A stretch of DNA of 64,000 nt from Pseudomonas sp. ADAK13 (GCF_012935715.1 NZ_CP052860.1:4402001-4466000), one strand, 5' to 3'; counted from the first letter of the stretch, positions 25,823-37,434 are shown. The notes: generated by a model not told the origin, from the sequence alone. Translations and numbers: made by a program.

Positions 25823-26692
25823 TTGGATCTGGTCCAGCTGGAAATTTTCAAAGCCGTTGCCGAGCAAGGCAGCATCAGCGCCGCCGCGCAGTTGATCCAT
25901 CGGGTGCCGTCGAACCTGACTACGCGGATCAAGCAGTTGGAGCAGGACCTGGGCGTGGATTTGTTTATTCGCGAGAAAAGCCGGCTGCGGTTATCGCCGG
26001 CCGGGTGGAATTTTCTTGGCTATGCCCGGCGCATTCTCGACCTGGTGCAGGAAGCACGTGCGACGGTGGCGGGGGAGGAGCCCCAGGGCGCGTTTGCCCT
26101 GGGCTCGCTGGAGAGTACGGCGGCGGTGCGCATACCGGCGTTGCTGGCGGCGTATAACCAGAAACACGCCAAGGTCGAGCTGGACCTGACCACCGGGCCG
26201 TCCGGGACGATGATCGAGGGCGTGTTGTCGGGGCGGCTGGCGGCGGCGTTTGTCGATGGGCCGGTGCTGCACGCGACGCTCGAAGGCGTGGCGGTGTTTG
26301 AGGAAGAGATGGTGGTGATTGCACCGCTGCACCATGCGCCGATCACCCGGGGGCAGGATGTGAGCGGGGAGAGCATCTACACGTTTCGCTCGAACTGTTC
26401 GTACCGGCACCACTTTGAGCGTTGGTTCTCACAGGATGGCGCGGTGCCGGGGAAGATCTTCGAGATGGAGTCTTATCACGGGATGCTGGCGTGCGTGAGC
26501 GCCGGTGCGGGGCTGGCGCTGATGCCGCGCAGCATGCTGGAAAGCATGCCGGGGTTTACGACGGTGAGCGTGTGGCCGCTGACCGATACGTTTCGGATAT
26601 TGAAGACCTGGCTGATCTGGCGCCGGGGCACGGTGTCGCAGAGTTTGAACAGTTTTGTGCGATTGCTGGAAGAGCGTGGACTGAAGGCTTAA
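25823..26692 (+). CDS. ptrR: LysR family regulator, PtrR-like
   Basis: 289 residues if TTG 25823 is used (GGAG 7 bases upstream), giving the usual [19 protein letters not shown] start; TTG 25811 would add four residues. The helix-turn-helix is at about 17-40 ([20 protein letters not shown]). The C-terminal LysR substrate domain is complete. Divergent from sad; in E. coli PtrR (YneJ) controls sad and putrescine use, so the same role is inferred here. Confidence 0.72.
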   Translation: MDLVQLEIFKAVAEQGSISAAAQLIHRVPSNLTTRIKQLEQDLGVDLFIREKSRLRLSPAGWNFLGYARRILDLVQEARATVAGEEPQGAFALGSLESTAAVRIPALLAAYNQKHAKVELDLTTGPSGTMIEGVLSGRLAAAFVDGPVLHATLEGVAVFEEEMVVIAPLHHAPITRGQDVSGESIYTFRSNCSYRHHFERWFSQDGAVPGKIFEMESYHGMLACVSAGAGLALMPRSMLESMPGFTTVSVWPLTDTFRILKTWLIWRRGTVSQSLNSFVRLLEERGLKA

Positions 26693-26704
26693 CAGGTTTT
26701 TTGT

Positions 26705-26966
26705 ATTGAGGCTGCCTGACCCACCGCTATCGCGGCCTCGCTAAAGCTCGACGGCTCCCACATTTGATCTTTGTCGGCCGCCAAATTGCAGCGTGTCTGC
26801 TTGCACCGAGTTGCACCGGCCACAAGAGAGCGGACTGAAGGCGGGAGTAGATCCCCTGTGGGAGCTGTCGAGCTTCAGCGAGGCTGCGATGGCGTCGGCA
26901 CAGTCGACATTGAGGGTGCCTGACCCACCGCCATCGCGGCCTCGCTGAAGCTCGACGGCTTCCACA
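26705..26966. repeat. Cluster of three related REP-like units
   Basis: TGCCTGACCCACCGC-nATCGCGGCCTCGCT-nAAGCTCGACGGCT occurs at 26712 and again at 26920 in the same direction. A reversed unit (GGGAGCTGTCGAGCTTCAGC then GAGGCTGCGATGGCG) lies between at about 26859. The mixture of orientations can form alternative hairpins downstream of the LysR gene. Confidence 0.75.
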
Positions 26967-26977
26967 TTGGGTATTGG

Positions 26978-27187
26978 TCAGCCGCCGAACTGGAAGGTGC
27001 CCAAAGCCAGCTTGGCCATCAGGGCGCCGGCGCCCAGTTGCACCAGCCACAACGCCAGGCCACCGAGGAACACGCCGAGGGCGACTTGCAGCACCAGGCT
27101 TTTCTGGCGCTTGACGGGGGTTGGGCGCGGGGTGAAGTGGTCCAGTTCGTCGCGGTCGGCACGCAGGTCCAGGTCGTCGTTTCTCAT
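26978..27187 (-). CDS. Small single-pass membrane protein
   Basis: 69 residues. A charged N-terminus (MRNDDLDLRADRDELDHFTP) precedes one membrane helix (about 30-60, VLQVALGVFLGGLALWLVQL). The even composition and strong start make it a likely real gene. I recognise no named family. Confidence 0.6.
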   Translation of the reverse strand: MRNDDLDLRADRDELDHFTPRPTPVKRQKSLVLQVALGVFLGGLALWLVQLGAGALMAKLALGTFQFGG

Positions 27188-27294
27188 AGGGTACTCATGG
27201 GGAAGGGACAGTCTTGCTGTCAGTCTAGGGGTAGCGGACTGAAAGCAGCGAATTTTTAAGGCTCACCACGCACTTCTCAAGGCAGCCACCCATC

Positions 27295-27430
27295 CTGTGG
27301 TGAGGGGGCTTGTCCCCCGTTGGGGCGCGAAGCGGCCCTGATTCAGGCACTGCATTCATTCAGAAAGTTCACGGTGGCAGGTTTTAGGGCCGCTGCGCAG
27401 CCCAACGGGGGACAAGCCCCCTCACCACAG
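27295..27430. repeat. REP inverted pair of the CTGTGGTGAG family
   Basis: CTGTGGTGAGGGGGCTTGTC at the left end is mirrored by GACAAGCCCCCTCACCACAG ending at 27430. Inner cores GCGAAGCGGCCCT and AGGGCCGCTGCGC are also present. It lies directly beside the IS3 element, whose left end is 28 bases away. Confidence 0.85.
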
Positions 27431-27494
27431 GTTCGGTGTTCACAAAAGAGTGTTTCATGTCTAGTCCTGAAATAGGTTTACACCTGTTTTAGCC

Positions 27495-28292
27495 TCAAAA
27501 CGCCCGATGCACCGCATCGGGCGTTTTGTATTTCAGCGACAGATGAGGCCGCTCGTTGTTATAGATCAGCACCGACTCGTCTACCATCCGGATGGCCTCT
27601 GCAAAATCTTTGGGGCGATGCAGCAATAACTCGTTTTTCAAAATCCCATTCACACGCTCAGCCAATGCATTTTGGTAGCAGTCGTAGCCATCGGTCATTG
27701 AGCAGGTGATGCCGTACTTGGCATGCAACCGCTGATAAAGCTCGGAGCAGTATTGGACGCCTCTGTCCGAGTGATGCACCAGGCGTTGTTCCGTTGTCCG
27801 CTGCTTGAGGGCTTTTTTGAACGCCTGGATCACCGATTCGGCGTGCAAGCTTTCATGGATATGGTGCCCCACGATTTTTCGAGAGTACGCATCGGTGATC
27901 AAACTCAGATAAGCCACACCCGTTTGCGTTGGTAAGTAGGTGATGTCCGCAACCCATACTTGCTCTGGCGCCTTGGCGACTACCTGAATCGGCCCATCTT
28001 TGAGCCGGTTTGGATGACGGCGAAAGCGATGATGGCTGTCTGTCGTTTTGTGATAGGCCCGTCTGCGGGGAACCAGTTCGCGCCGATCTCGCAAGATATC
28101 GAATAAACGGTCTCGACCAACCTTTACGGTCACTTCTGGCTCAGTGCGCATTAGATTGTGAAGTTTTCGGGTGCCAATGCGCGGTTGCCGAAGTCGCTTT
28201 TCCCTCACGAATCCCATCACTTCCTGGGCATGACGGGCCCGGGCATCACACGCCCGGTTGCGCTTGTAATAAGCCTGGCGGGAAATCCCCAT
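27495..28292 (-). CDS. IS3-family transposase OrfB (DDE integrase)
   Basis: 265 residues as a separate frame. The rve catalytic core shows VWVADITYLPTQ (first Asp), HHSDRGVQYCS (second Asp) and ALAERVNGILKNE (Glu). Upstream, the same frame is open to the slippery site, reading AIRQVLSQGQIQDLSISRAC, so the active product is likely an OrfAB fusion made by -1 frameshifting. Cuts and joins the IS ends. Confidence 0.93.
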   Translation of the reverse strand: MGISRQAYYKRNRACDARARHAQEVMGFVREKRLRQPRIGTRKLHNLMRTEPEVTVKVGRDRLFDILRDRRELVPRRRAYHKTTDSHHRFRRHPNRLKDGPIQVVAKAPEQVWVADITYLPTQTGVAYLSLITDAYSRKIVGHHIHESLHAESVIQAFKKALKQRTTEQRLVHHSDRGVQYCSELYQRLHAKYGITCSMTDGYDCYQNALAERVNGILKNELLLHRPKDFAEAIRMVDESVLIYNNERPHLSLKYKTPDAVHRAF

Positions 28293-28315
28293 GAACTGGC
28301 AAGCCCGACTAATGC

Positions 28316-28717
28316 TCAGGTCTTGGATCTGCCCCTGGGAGAGGACTTGCCGGATCGCTTTTTTACGACAGAAACACCGAAGTCGTTCTTCAAAACATCA
28401 ACGACGGCTTCGAAAAACTGAGCTTTCTGGTTGGCTTGGGCAAGCTTTTCTTCAAGCTCTTTGATTCGCTGTTCGGGTGTCAGCGGTTTATCGGGCTCAT
28501 CCATGGAACGAGGTCTCTTGGAGCGAATGGACGCGCCTTGACTCCAGTCCTGCCGACCATGCCTGCGTAACCAATTCAGTACAGTCGTTTTACCCTGAAT
28601 GCCATAGCGCTCTTGAGCCTCTTTATAACTCAACTCGCCTTTTTCGACCTGATCGACGACCGACAATTTAAAGGTTAGCGTGTAATCACGCTGACTGCGC
28701 CTTTCTCCCGTATTCAT
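28316..28717 (-). CDS. IS3-family transposase OrfA (helix-turn-helix)
   Basis: 133 residues. An N-terminal HTH (YTLTFKLSVVDQVEKGELSY, then GIQGKTTVLNWLRRHG) binds the IS ends, and a leucine-zipper-like helix (PEQRIKELEEKLAQANQKAQ) mediates dimerisation. Near the end, coding-strand AAAAAAG (28358-28364) is the -1 frameshift site into OrfB. Confidence 0.92.
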   Translation of the reverse strand: MNTGERRSQRDYTLTFKLSVVDQVEKGELSYKEAQERYGIQGKTTVLNWLRRHGRQDWSQGASIRSKRPRSMDEPDKPLTPEQRIKELEEKLAQANQKAQFFEAVVDVLKNDFGVSVVKKRSGKSSPRGRSKT

Positions 28718-28778
28718 TACTCCCTCCTGAGAATGGGTCAGAAGGTGTAAACCTTATTCAGGACGGAACATCAGCAAC

Positions 28779-28809
28779 AAAAAGGGGAAGCCACCGGCTT
28801 CCCCTTTTT
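28779..28809. terminator. Bidirectional terminator of the aminotransferase gene
   Basis: AAAAAGGGGAAGCC (28779-28792) and GGCTTCCCCTTTTT (28796-28809) form a 14-bp stem with a 3-base loop and runs on both sides. It lies just downstream of the aminotransferase stop. Confidence 0.85.
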
Positions 28810-28825
28810 GTGCATCACAACAGGC

Positions 28826-30022
28826 TTACAGCACCTGAACGATAGCCTTGGTCACGGCATCGATGTTCTTCTGGTTCAACGCCGCCACACAGATGCGGCC
28901 AGTGTCCAGCGCGTAGATACCAAACTCGCTGCGCAGGCGGGTCACTTGCTCAACGCTCAGGCCGGAGTAGGAGAACATCCCGCGCTGGCGACCGACGAAG
29001 CTGAAGTCGTGGCCCGGAGCAGCCTTGGCCAGGTCAGCCACCATCTGCTCGCGCATGCCGCGGATGCGCAGGCGCATTTCGGCCAGTTCCGCTTCCCACT
29101 GGGCGCGCAGCTCAGGGTTGTTCAGCACCGCTGCCACGATCGCCGCGCCGTGGGTCGGCGGGTTGGAGTAGTTGGTGCGGATCACACGCTTGACCTGGGA
29201 CAGGATGCGCGCGCTTTCTTCCTTGGAGTCGGTGACGATGGACAGGGCGCCCACGCGCTCGCCGTACAGCGAGAACGACTTGGAGAACGAGCTGGACACA
29301 AAGAAAGTCAGGCCCGATTCAGCAAACAGGCGCACGGCCGCGGCGTCTTCGTCGATGCCGTCGCCAAAGCCCTGGTAGGCCATGTCGAGGAACGGCACGA
29401 GGTTTTTCGCCTTGACCACGTCCAGCACTTGTTGCCAGTCGGCCGGGCTCAGGTCGACGCCGGTCGGGTTGTGGCAGCAGGCGTGCAGCACGACGATGGA
29501 CTGCGGCGGCAGGGCGTTGAGGTCTTCCAGCAGGCCGGCGCGGTTGACGTCGTGGGTGGCGGCGTCGTAGTAGCGATAGGTCTGTACCGGGAAGCCGGCT
29601 TTTTCAAACAGCGCCTGGTGGTTTTCCCAGCTCGGGTCGCTGATGGCGACGACGGCGTTGGGCAGCAGTTGCTTGAGGAAGTCTGCGCCGATTTTCAGAG
29701 CGCCGGTGCCGCCGACTGCCTGGGCCGTGATCACACGGCCGGAGCTGATCAGTGGCGACTCAGCGCCGAACAGCAGCTTTTGCACGGCCTGGTCGTAGGC
29801 GACGATACCGTCGATCGGCAAGTAGCCACGGGCGGCGTGTTGCGCCACTCGAATGGCTTCCGCTTCGGCAACGGCACGCAAGAGTGGAATCTTCCCCTCC
29901 TCGTCGCAGTAAACGCCCACGCCAAGGTTGACCTTGGTGGTTCGGGTATCGGCGTTGAATGCTTCGTTGAGGCCCAGGATTGGATCGCGTGGTGCCATTT
30001 CGACAGCGGAGAACAGGCTCAT
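28826..30022 (-). CDS. tyrB: Aromatic amino acid aminotransferase
   Basis: 398 residues from ATG 30022 (MSLFSAVEMAPRDPILGLNE), the start used across this class I aminotransferase family. The PLP lysine is in SSSFSKSFSLYGERVG (about 246-261). ACCHNPTGVDLSPADW and YFVSSSFS-like elements fit tyrosine/aspartate aminotransferases. PLP-dependent, cytosolic, last step of Phe/Tyr synthesis or first of breakdown. The name could also be phhC or aspC. Confidence 0.88.
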   Translation of the reverse strand: MSLFSAVEMAPRDPILGLNEAFNADTRTTKVNLGVGVYCDEEGKIPLLRAVAEAEAIRVAQHAARGYLPIDGIVAYDQAVQKLLFGAESPLISSGRVITAQAVGGTGALKIGADFLKQLLPNAVVAISDPSWENHQALFEKAGFPVQTYRYYDAATHDVNRAGLLEDLNALPPQSIVVLHACCHNPTGVDLSPADWQQVLDVVKAKNLVPFLDMAYQGFGDGIDEDAAAVRLFAESGLTFFVSSSFSKSFSLYGERVGALSIVTDSKEESARILSQVKRVIRTNYSNPPTHGAAIVAAVLNNPELRAQWEAELAEMRLRIRGMREQMVADLAKAAPGHDFSFVGRQRGMFSYSGLSVEQVTRLRSEFGIYALDTGRICVAALNQKNIDAVTKAIVQVL

Positions 30023-30365
30023 TTTTGCGGCAGCTCTATAGAGAGTGGAGGGACGTGTCGCGCTCCAGCCGAATGCACTAGAGCGGTGCACAAACGGGGA
30101 GCTAGTATAGAGGCCATCAGGGCTCACGGCGACAGCCGAAACGGCTTTTCGGCCAAGTTTTTCGGTTTATTTACCGACCGTTAGTCTTATTGCAACATTG
30201 GTGGCCGAAGGCATGTAGGACGATTGCCTTGAAACCCGTCACATTCGCCTCCACTTCTACAGCTATCATGGTTTTTTCCTGCAACCTGCGCCGAACAGCC
30301 GCGGGTCGCGGTCTTTTTCGTCCCCGCTGCTTTTTCCGGCCCCGGGGTGACTCAAGAGGTACGTT
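30023..30365. other. Divergent intergenic region between tyrB and uvrB
   Basis: About 340 bases holding promoters for both genes. No gene is seen, and no LexA-type box (CTG-N10-CAG) was recognised with confidence upstream of uvrB. Confidence 0.4.
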
Positions 30366-32381
<2,016 letters not shown>

Positions 32382-32399
32382 TGTGCAGCGATGCAGCTT

Positions 32400-32432
32400 C
32401 TGTGGTGAGGGGGACAAGCCCCCTCACCACAG
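32400..32432. terminator. Perfect hairpin made from two REP tips
   Basis: CTGTGGTGAGGGGG (32400-32413) and CCCCCTCACCACAG (32419-32432) pair over 14 bases with a 5-base loop. It is the outer tip of the 27295 REP pair with the centre deleted. It lies between convergent uvrB and the MFS gene, where it could stop both transcripts. Confidence 0.75.
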
Positions 32433-32451
32433 GTTTGGTGTACACAGTTAT

Positions 32452-34002
32452 TCAGTGGGATTCCCCAGCCTTGAGCCCCGGCGGCAACGCCTTGGTCAAC
32501 AAGATCGCCACCATGCTGATCCCCAGCGCCAACCCCACAAAGTGAAACGCATCGTTGTACGCCATGATCTGCGCCTGCTGATGCGCTATCTCGCTCAACT
32601 TGCCCAACGCCGCCGTCTCACTCCCAAACTTCTCGGTCAACGTCGCCATCCGCTCCGCCACCTGCGGATTGGTCGGCACAATCGCCTCCCGCAGATAATC
32701 AAAGTAGGTCTTGGTACGCGCATCCAGCAGCGTCGCCAGCAGCGCAATCCCGATCGCCCCGCCGAGGTTTCGCAGGATATTGAACAGGCTCGACGCCGAC
32801 CCTGCGTCCTTCGGCAGGATGTACGCCGTGGCAATCAACGAAATCGTCACCATGATCAATGGCTGCCCCAGTGCGCGGATGATCTGGATGCGGTTGAACT
32901 GGTCGCCGGCAAAGTCCGGGTTGAGCACCCCCGACGAAAAACTCGCCAGCCCGAACAGCCCGAACCCCAGGGTGCACAGCCACTTGGGCGACACGTATTT
33001 CATCAGCTTGGGCACCAGCGGAATCAAAAACAGCTGCGGAACCCCCATCCACATGATCACTTCGCCGATTTGCAGGGCGTTGTAGTTCTGGATCTGCGCC
33101 AGGTACAGCGGCAGCAGATAAATCGAGCCGTATAACCCCACGCCCATCCCCAGGCTCGAAATACTCGACAGCCCGAAGTTGCGATTGCCGAGGATGCGCA
33201 GGTTGATCAGCGGGTTGGGCTTGGACATCTGCACGATCACAAAAGTGATCAGGCTCAGCAGGGCGACGGTGCCCAGGCTGAGGATCAGGCTCGATTCCAG
33301 CCAGTCTTTGCGATGGCCTTCTTCCAGGAACACCTGCAAACACCCAAGACCCACGGCCATGGTGACGATGCCGAGGTAGTCGGTGCTTTTGAGCAGGTCC
33401 CAGTTGGACGCCTTTTTTTCCAGGCCGTACAGCAGCCCGGCGATCATGATCAGGCCCGGCGGGATGTTGATGTAGAAGATGTATTCCCAGCCCCAGTTTT
33501 CGGTGAGCCAGCCGCCAATGGTCGGCCCGATGGAGGGGGCGAAGGTGGCGGTCATGGCGAACATGGCCATGCCTTTGGGGCGGTGATGTTCGGGCAACTT
33601 GATCAGGGTGAGGGTGAATGCCAGCGGGATCAGCGCTCCGCCGGTAAAGCCCTGCAAGGCGCGGAACACAATCATGCTTTCCAGGCTCCAGGCCATGGAG
33701 CACATCAGCGAGGCGATCAGGAACCCACCGGACACCCACACCGCCAGCCGGCGTGCCGACAACAGCTGCACCAGCCAGGCGGTGAGCGGGATCATGATGA
33801 TTTCGGCCACAAGGTAGGAGGTGGAAATCCACGAGCCTTCTTCCAGGGTGGCCGACAGCGCGCCCTGGATGTCCTTGAGGGACGAGTTGGTGATCTGGAT
33901 GTCGAGTACCGCCATAAAGGCGCCGAGCATCACGCTCATCACCGCGATCCAGTCGCGCCGAGTCGGTTCGCCGACCGGCGGCAGCAGTTGATCACCGGCC
34001 AT
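32452..34002 (-). CDS. emrB: EmrB/QacA-type DHA2 drug efflux transporter
   Basis: 516 residues with 14 hydrophobic helices, an MFS DHA2 pump. A typical motif is seen at the start of TM1 (MLGAFMAVLDIQITNSSLKD) and in GFTGGALIPLAFTLTLIKLP. Its start overlaps the stop of the membrane-fusion partner gene by 11 bases. It forms a tripartite system with an outer-membrane factor (not in this window) and exports hydrophobic drugs. Confidence 0.9.
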   Translation of the reverse strand: MAGDQLLPPVGEPTRRDWIAVMSVMLGAFMAVLDIQITNSSLKDIQGALSATLEEGSWISTSYLVAEIIMIPLTAWLVQLLSARRLAVWVSGGFLIASLMCSMAWSLESMIVFRALQGFTGGALIPLAFTLTLIKLPEHHRPKGMAMFAMTATFAPSIGPTIGGWLTENWGWEYIFYINIPPGLIMIAGLLYGLEKKASNWDLLKSTDYLGIVTMAVGLGCLQVFLEEGHRKDWLESSLILSLGTVALLSLITFVIVQMSKPNPLINLRILGNRNFGLSSISSLGMGVGLYGSIYLLPLYLAQIQNYNALQIGEVIMWMGVPQLFLIPLVPKLMKYVSPKWLCTLGFGLFGLASFSSGVLNPDFAGDQFNRIQIIRALGQPLIMVTISLIATAYILPKDAGSASSLFNILRNLGGAIGIALLATLLDARTKTYFDYLREAIVPTNPQVAERMATLTEKFGSETAALGKLSEIAHQQAQIMAYNDAFHFVGLALGISMVAILLTKALPPGLKAGESH

Positions 34003-35047
34003 CGTGCGGGTCTTGGATGTTCACTTTGACCGTCACCGACATGCCCGGGCGGATTTTGCCCTGCAGCGGGTTGTCAGCGGCGAAGGTCAGCTTGACCGGA
34101 ATCCGTTGTACGACCTTGGTGAAGTTGCCCGTGGCATTGTCCGGCGGCAGCAGGCTGAATTGCGCGCCGGAGGCCCCGAACAGGTTGGCGACGCGGCCTT
34201 CGATCGGGGTGTCGCCGTAGGCATCAAAGGTCAGCTCGGCGGTTTGCCCGGGTTGCATGTGGCCGATCTGGGTTTCCTTGAAGTTGGCCTGCACCCAGAT
34301 GTCCTGGTCGGGGACGATCGACAGCAGGTAGGCGCCGGCCTGTACGTATTGGCCATTGCGCGCGGCGCGCTGGCCGATCAGGCCGCTGATGGGGGCGTGG
34401 ATTTCGCTGCGGGTCAGGTTCAGTTCGGCCTGGGCCAGGTCGGTCCTGGCGTTGGCGATCATCGCGTCGAGGCGCTTGATCTCGGCGTTCAGTGCGTTGA
34501 CCTGCTGGCGCTGGCCCTGCAGGTCGGCCTGGGCCATGGTCACCTGGGAACGGGCGATGTGGTTGTCGGCGTCGAGGGTGGTCACCCGTTCTTCCGAGAC
34601 GTAGCCGGGCTTGCGCAAGGTTTGCGCGCGGTTCAGGTCGATCTGCGAGCGGCCGAGGGTGGCCTGGCTGGAGGACACCTTGGCTTCACTGGCGGCAATC
34701 AGGCTGGCTTGCTGGGTGAGTTTGCTCTGGGCCTGCACGCGCTCGGCTTCGCGCATGGCCAGGGCGGCGTTGGCGCGGTCGACGGCGAGGTGGAAGTCGT
34801 CGCCTTCGAGTCTGACCAGCAGTTGGCCTTTTTCCACGTGTTCGTTATCACCGACCATGACCTCGACGATGCGCGCGCCCAACTGGCTGGAGACCCGGGT
34901 GATTTCGCCCTGGACGTAGGCGTTGTCGGTGCTTTCATAAAAGCGGCCCTTGAAGAACCACTGGGCGAAAAAGCCCGCGGCGATCAGGACCACGATAAAC
35001 AGGAAGATAAACAGGCGGCGTTTGAGCGGGGCAGGCATGGCGATCAT
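33992..35047 (-). CDS. emrA: HlyD/EmrA-type membrane fusion protein
   Basis: 351 residues with one N-terminal membrane helix (about 10-31), two lipoyl-like half motifs, and a long coiled-coil hairpin between (NAALAMREAERVQAQSKLTQ and onward). The periplasmic adaptor for the EmrB-like pump, with which it is translationally coupled. The start could be ATG 35047 or ATG 35038; neither has a strong ribosome site. Confidence 0.9.
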   Translation of the reverse strand: MIAMPAPLKRRLFIFLFIVVLIAAGFFAQWFFKGRFYESTDNAYVQGEITRVSSQLGARIVEVMVGDNEHVEKGQLLVRLEGDDFHLAVDRANAALAMREAERVQAQSKLTQQASLIAASEAKVSSSQATLGRSQIDLNRAQTLRKPGYVSEERVTTLDADNHIARSQVTMAQADLQGQRQQVNALNAEIKRLDAMIANARTDLAQAELNLTRSEIHAPISGLIGQRAARNGQYVQAGAYLLSIVPDQDIWVQANFKETQIGHMQPGQTAELTFDAYGDTPIEGRVANLFGASGAQFSLLPPDNATGNFTKVVQRIPVKLTFAADNPLQGKIRPGMSVTVKVNIQDPHDGR

Positions 35048-35234
35048 GTCGGTAACAAAAGGTAATGGAATATAGCCAGCGAACGGTCTGGCAAATAGCC
35101 ATGTCGAGTCTTGAGACCGGAGCTTGTCTCATATGCCCTTTGTTCGCCTCCGCACGCTGGAGCCCAAGGGCTTGGGGCTGTTACCATTCGCCCCTTGTTT
35201 CATTTTCAGTTTTATCGCCAATTCGAGACCCGCC

Positions 35235-36716
35235 ATGACCACCGTCCGCACGCGCATCGCGCCATCGCCTACTGGGGATCCCCACGTAGGTACTGCTTAC
35301 ATCGCCTTGTTCAACTACTGCTTTGCCAAGCAGCATGGCGGTGAATTCATCCTGCGGATCGAAGACACCGATCAACTGCGTTCCACCCGTGAGTCGGAAC
35401 AGCAGATTTTCGATGCCCTGCGCTGGTTGGGCATTACCTGGGCTGAAGGCCCGGACGTCGGCGGCCCCCACGGCCCGTATCGCCAGAGCGAGCGCAGCGA
35501 CATCTACAAGCAGTACACCCAGCAGTTGGTCGACATGGGCCACGCCTTCCCGTGCTTCTGCACCGCCGAAGAGCTGGACCAGATGCGCGCCGAGCAACAG
35601 GCCCGTGGCGAAACTCCGCGTTATGACGGCCGCGCACTGCTGCTGTCGAAAGAAGAAGTGGCCCGGCGCCTGGCCGCCGGCGAGCCGCACGTTATCCGCA
35701 TGAAGGTGCCGAGTGAAGGCGTGTGCGTGGTGCCGGACATGCTGCGCGGCGACGTCGAGATCCCGTGGGACCGCATGGACATGCAAGTGCTGATGAAGAC
35801 CGACGGCCTGCCGACGTACTTCCTGGCCAACGTGGTCGACGATCACCTGATGGGCATCACCCACGTGCTGCGTGGCGAAGAGTGGCTGCCGTCTGCGCCG
35901 AAACTGATCCTGCTGTACGAGTACTTCGGCTGGGAACAACCGCAGCTGTGCTATATGCCGCTGCTGCGTAACCCGGACAAGAGCAAGCTGTCCAAGCGCA
36001 AGAACCCGACCTCGGTGACCTTCTACGAGCGCATGGGCTTCATGCCGGAAGCGATGCTCAACTACCTGGGCCGCATGGGCTGGTCGATGCCGGACGAGCG
36101 CGAGAAGTTCTCGCTGCAGGAAATGGTCGATAACTTCGACTTGTCCCGCGTGTCCCTCGGCGGGCCGATCTTCGACATCGAGAAACTCTCGTGGCTCAAC
36201 GGCCAGTGGCTGCGTGACCTGCCGGTGGAAGAGTTCGCCAGCCGTGTGCAGCAGTGGGCGTTGAACCCCGAGTACATGATGAAGATCGCGCCGCTGGTGC
36301 AGGGCAGGGTAGAGACGTTCAGCCAGGTGGCACCGTTGGCGAGTTTCTTCTTTGCCGGTGGCGTGAACCCGGATCCCAAGCTGTTTGAGTCGAAGAAGCT
36401 CTCGGGTGACCAGGTTCGCCAGTTGATGCAGTTGATCCTGTGGAAGCTCGAAAGCCTGCGCCAGTGGGAGAAGGATGCAATCACCGCGACGATCCAGGCG
36501 GTGGTTGAATCCCTGGAATTGAAACTGCGCGACGCCATGCCACTGATGTTTGCCGCGATCACCGGGCATGCCAGTTCGGTCTCCGTACTCGACGCGATGG
36601 AAATCCTGGGCCCGGACCTGACGCGTTTCCGTCTGCGCCAAGCCCTTGATTTGCTTGGTGGTGTGTCGAAGAAAGAAAACAAGGAATGGGAAAAGCTGCT
36701 GGGCGCTATCGCTTAA
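35235..36716 (+). CDS. gltX: Glutamate--tRNA ligase
   Basis: 493 residues from ATG 35235. Class I signature HIGH form is [20 protein letters not shown] (about 9-28), and the KMSKS form is [13 protein letters not shown] (about 250). C-terminal anticodon-binding domain complete. Charges tRNA-Glu in the cytosol. Two tRNA-Glu genes lie just downstream. A stem ending the gene is at 36736-36757. Confidence 0.96.
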   Translation: MTTVRTRIAPSPTGDPHVGTAYIALFNYCFAKQHGGEFILRIEDTDQLRSTRESEQQIFDALRWLGITWAEGPDVGGPHGPYRQSERSDIYKQYTQQLVDMGHAFPCFCTAEELDQMRAEQQARGETPRYDGRALLLSKEEVARRLAAGEPHVIRMKVPSEGVCVVPDMLRGDVEIPWDRMDMQVLMKTDGLPTYFLANVVDDHLMGITHVLRGEEWLPSAPKLILLYEYFGWEQPQLCYMPLLRNPDKSKLSKRKNPTSVTFYERMGFMPEAMLNYLGRMGWSMPDEREKFSLQEMVDNFDLSRVSLGGPIFDIEKLSWLNGQWLRDLPVEEFASRVQQWALNPEYMMKIAPLVQGRVETFSQVAPLASFFFAGGVNPDPKLFESKKLSGDQVRQLMQLILWKLESLRQWEKDAITATIQAVVESLELKLRDAMPLMFAAITGHASSVSVLDAMEILGPDLTRFRLRQALDLLGGVSKKENKEWEKLLGAIA

Positions 36717-36735
36717 GCACGCTGTTGTAACGGCC

Positions 36736-36757
36736 AAACCCCGGTTTTCCGGGGTTT
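36736..36757 (+). terminator. Terminator-like stem after gltX
   Basis: AAACCCCGG (36736-36744), loop TTTT, CCGGGGTTT (36749-36757). The U run is short, so read-through into the tRNA genes cannot be excluded. Confidence 0.6.
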
Positions 36758-36813
36758 GCTCGGTAAGTGATTGTTATCTCGGCAAAAAATTTTGAAAATT
36801 GTTGAAAATAAAT

Positions 36814-36842
36814 TTGACACGTTTCGAATACGCCATTAAGAT
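36814..36842 (+). promoter_or_regulatory. Sigma-70 promoter for the tRNA cluster
   Basis: TTGACA (36814-36819) and TAAGAT (36837-36842) are separated by 17 bases. A GC-rich stretch (TCGCCCCGTCC) follows, like the discriminators of stable-RNA promoters under stringent control. The first tRNA begins 22 bases after the -10. Confidence 0.8.
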
Positions 36843-36863
36843 TCGCCCCGTCCTCACCGACGA

Positions 36864-36939
<76 letters not shown>

Positions 36940-37019
36940 ATTTACAGGTTCAAGGTCTGGCCACACCGTCCTTGAATCGATCAGTTCTCAGCGCTGATCA
37001 TGTTGTACAGAAGGTTTGT

Positions 37020-37095
37020 GTCCCCTTCGTCTAGTGGCCTAGGACACCGCCCTTTCACGGCGGTAACAGGGGTTCGAGTCCCCTAGGGGACGCCA
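37020..37095 (+). tRNA. tRNA-Glu (anticodon TTC), copy 1
   Basis: 76 bases with encoded CCA. Acceptor GTCCCCT pairs with AGGGGAC; loop CTTTCAC gives anticodon TTC; T arm GGTTCGAGTCC present. Confidence 0.95.
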
Positions 37096-37145
37096 GTTTC
37101 AACAAGCAGTTCGAAAGGTCTGCTGCGCCGCGAGGCGAAAAATCC

Positions 37146-37221
<76 letters not shown>

Positions 37222-37300
37222 ATTTACAGGTTCAAGGTCTGGCCACACCGTCCTTGAATCGATCAGTTCTCAGCGCTGATCAGTTGTACAGAAGGTTTGT

Positions 37301-37376
37301 GTCCCCTTCGTCTAGTGGCCTAGGACACCGCCCTTTCACGGCGGTAACAGGGGTTCGAGTCCCCTAGGGGACGCCA
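37301..37376 (+). tRNA. tRNA-Glu (anticodon TTC), copy 2
   Basis: Identical to the first tRNA-Glu. Last tRNA of the cluster; a terminator follows 26 bases later. Confidence 0.95.
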
Positions 37377-37401
37377 CGATTACCCGCTCTGCGGGATTTT
37401 T

Positions 37402-37434
37402 AAGGGTCATTCAATTATTGAATGGCCCTTTTGT
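37402..37434 (+). terminator. Terminator of the tRNA cluster
   Basis: AAGGGTCATTCAA (37402-37414) pairs with TTGAATGGCCCTT (37418-37430), with a 3-base loop and a T-rich end. Confidence 0.8.

Larger units (their letters stand above)
27458..28770 (-). mobile_element. Complete IS3-family insertion sequence
   Basis: 1313 bases. Ends are inverted repeats: TGTCTAGTCCTGAAATAGGT at the left, and TGTTCCGTCCTGAATAAGGT as the inverse of the right end. It is flanked by a TCA/TCA direct repeat (27455-27457 and 28771-28773), matching the 3-bp target duplication of IS3 elements. It contains orfA and orfB with an A6G slippery site between. It landed between a REP pair and the terminator of the aminotransferase gene, without breaking a gene. 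Confidence 0.9.

Noticed and set aside
24306-25895. 529-codon Gly/His-rich frame opposite sad
   Set aside because: Antisense shadow of an aldehyde dehydrogenase with intact catalytic Cys and Glu.
35181-36737. 518-codon frame opposite gltX
   Set aside because: Antisense shadow; gltX signatures are complete on the plus strand.
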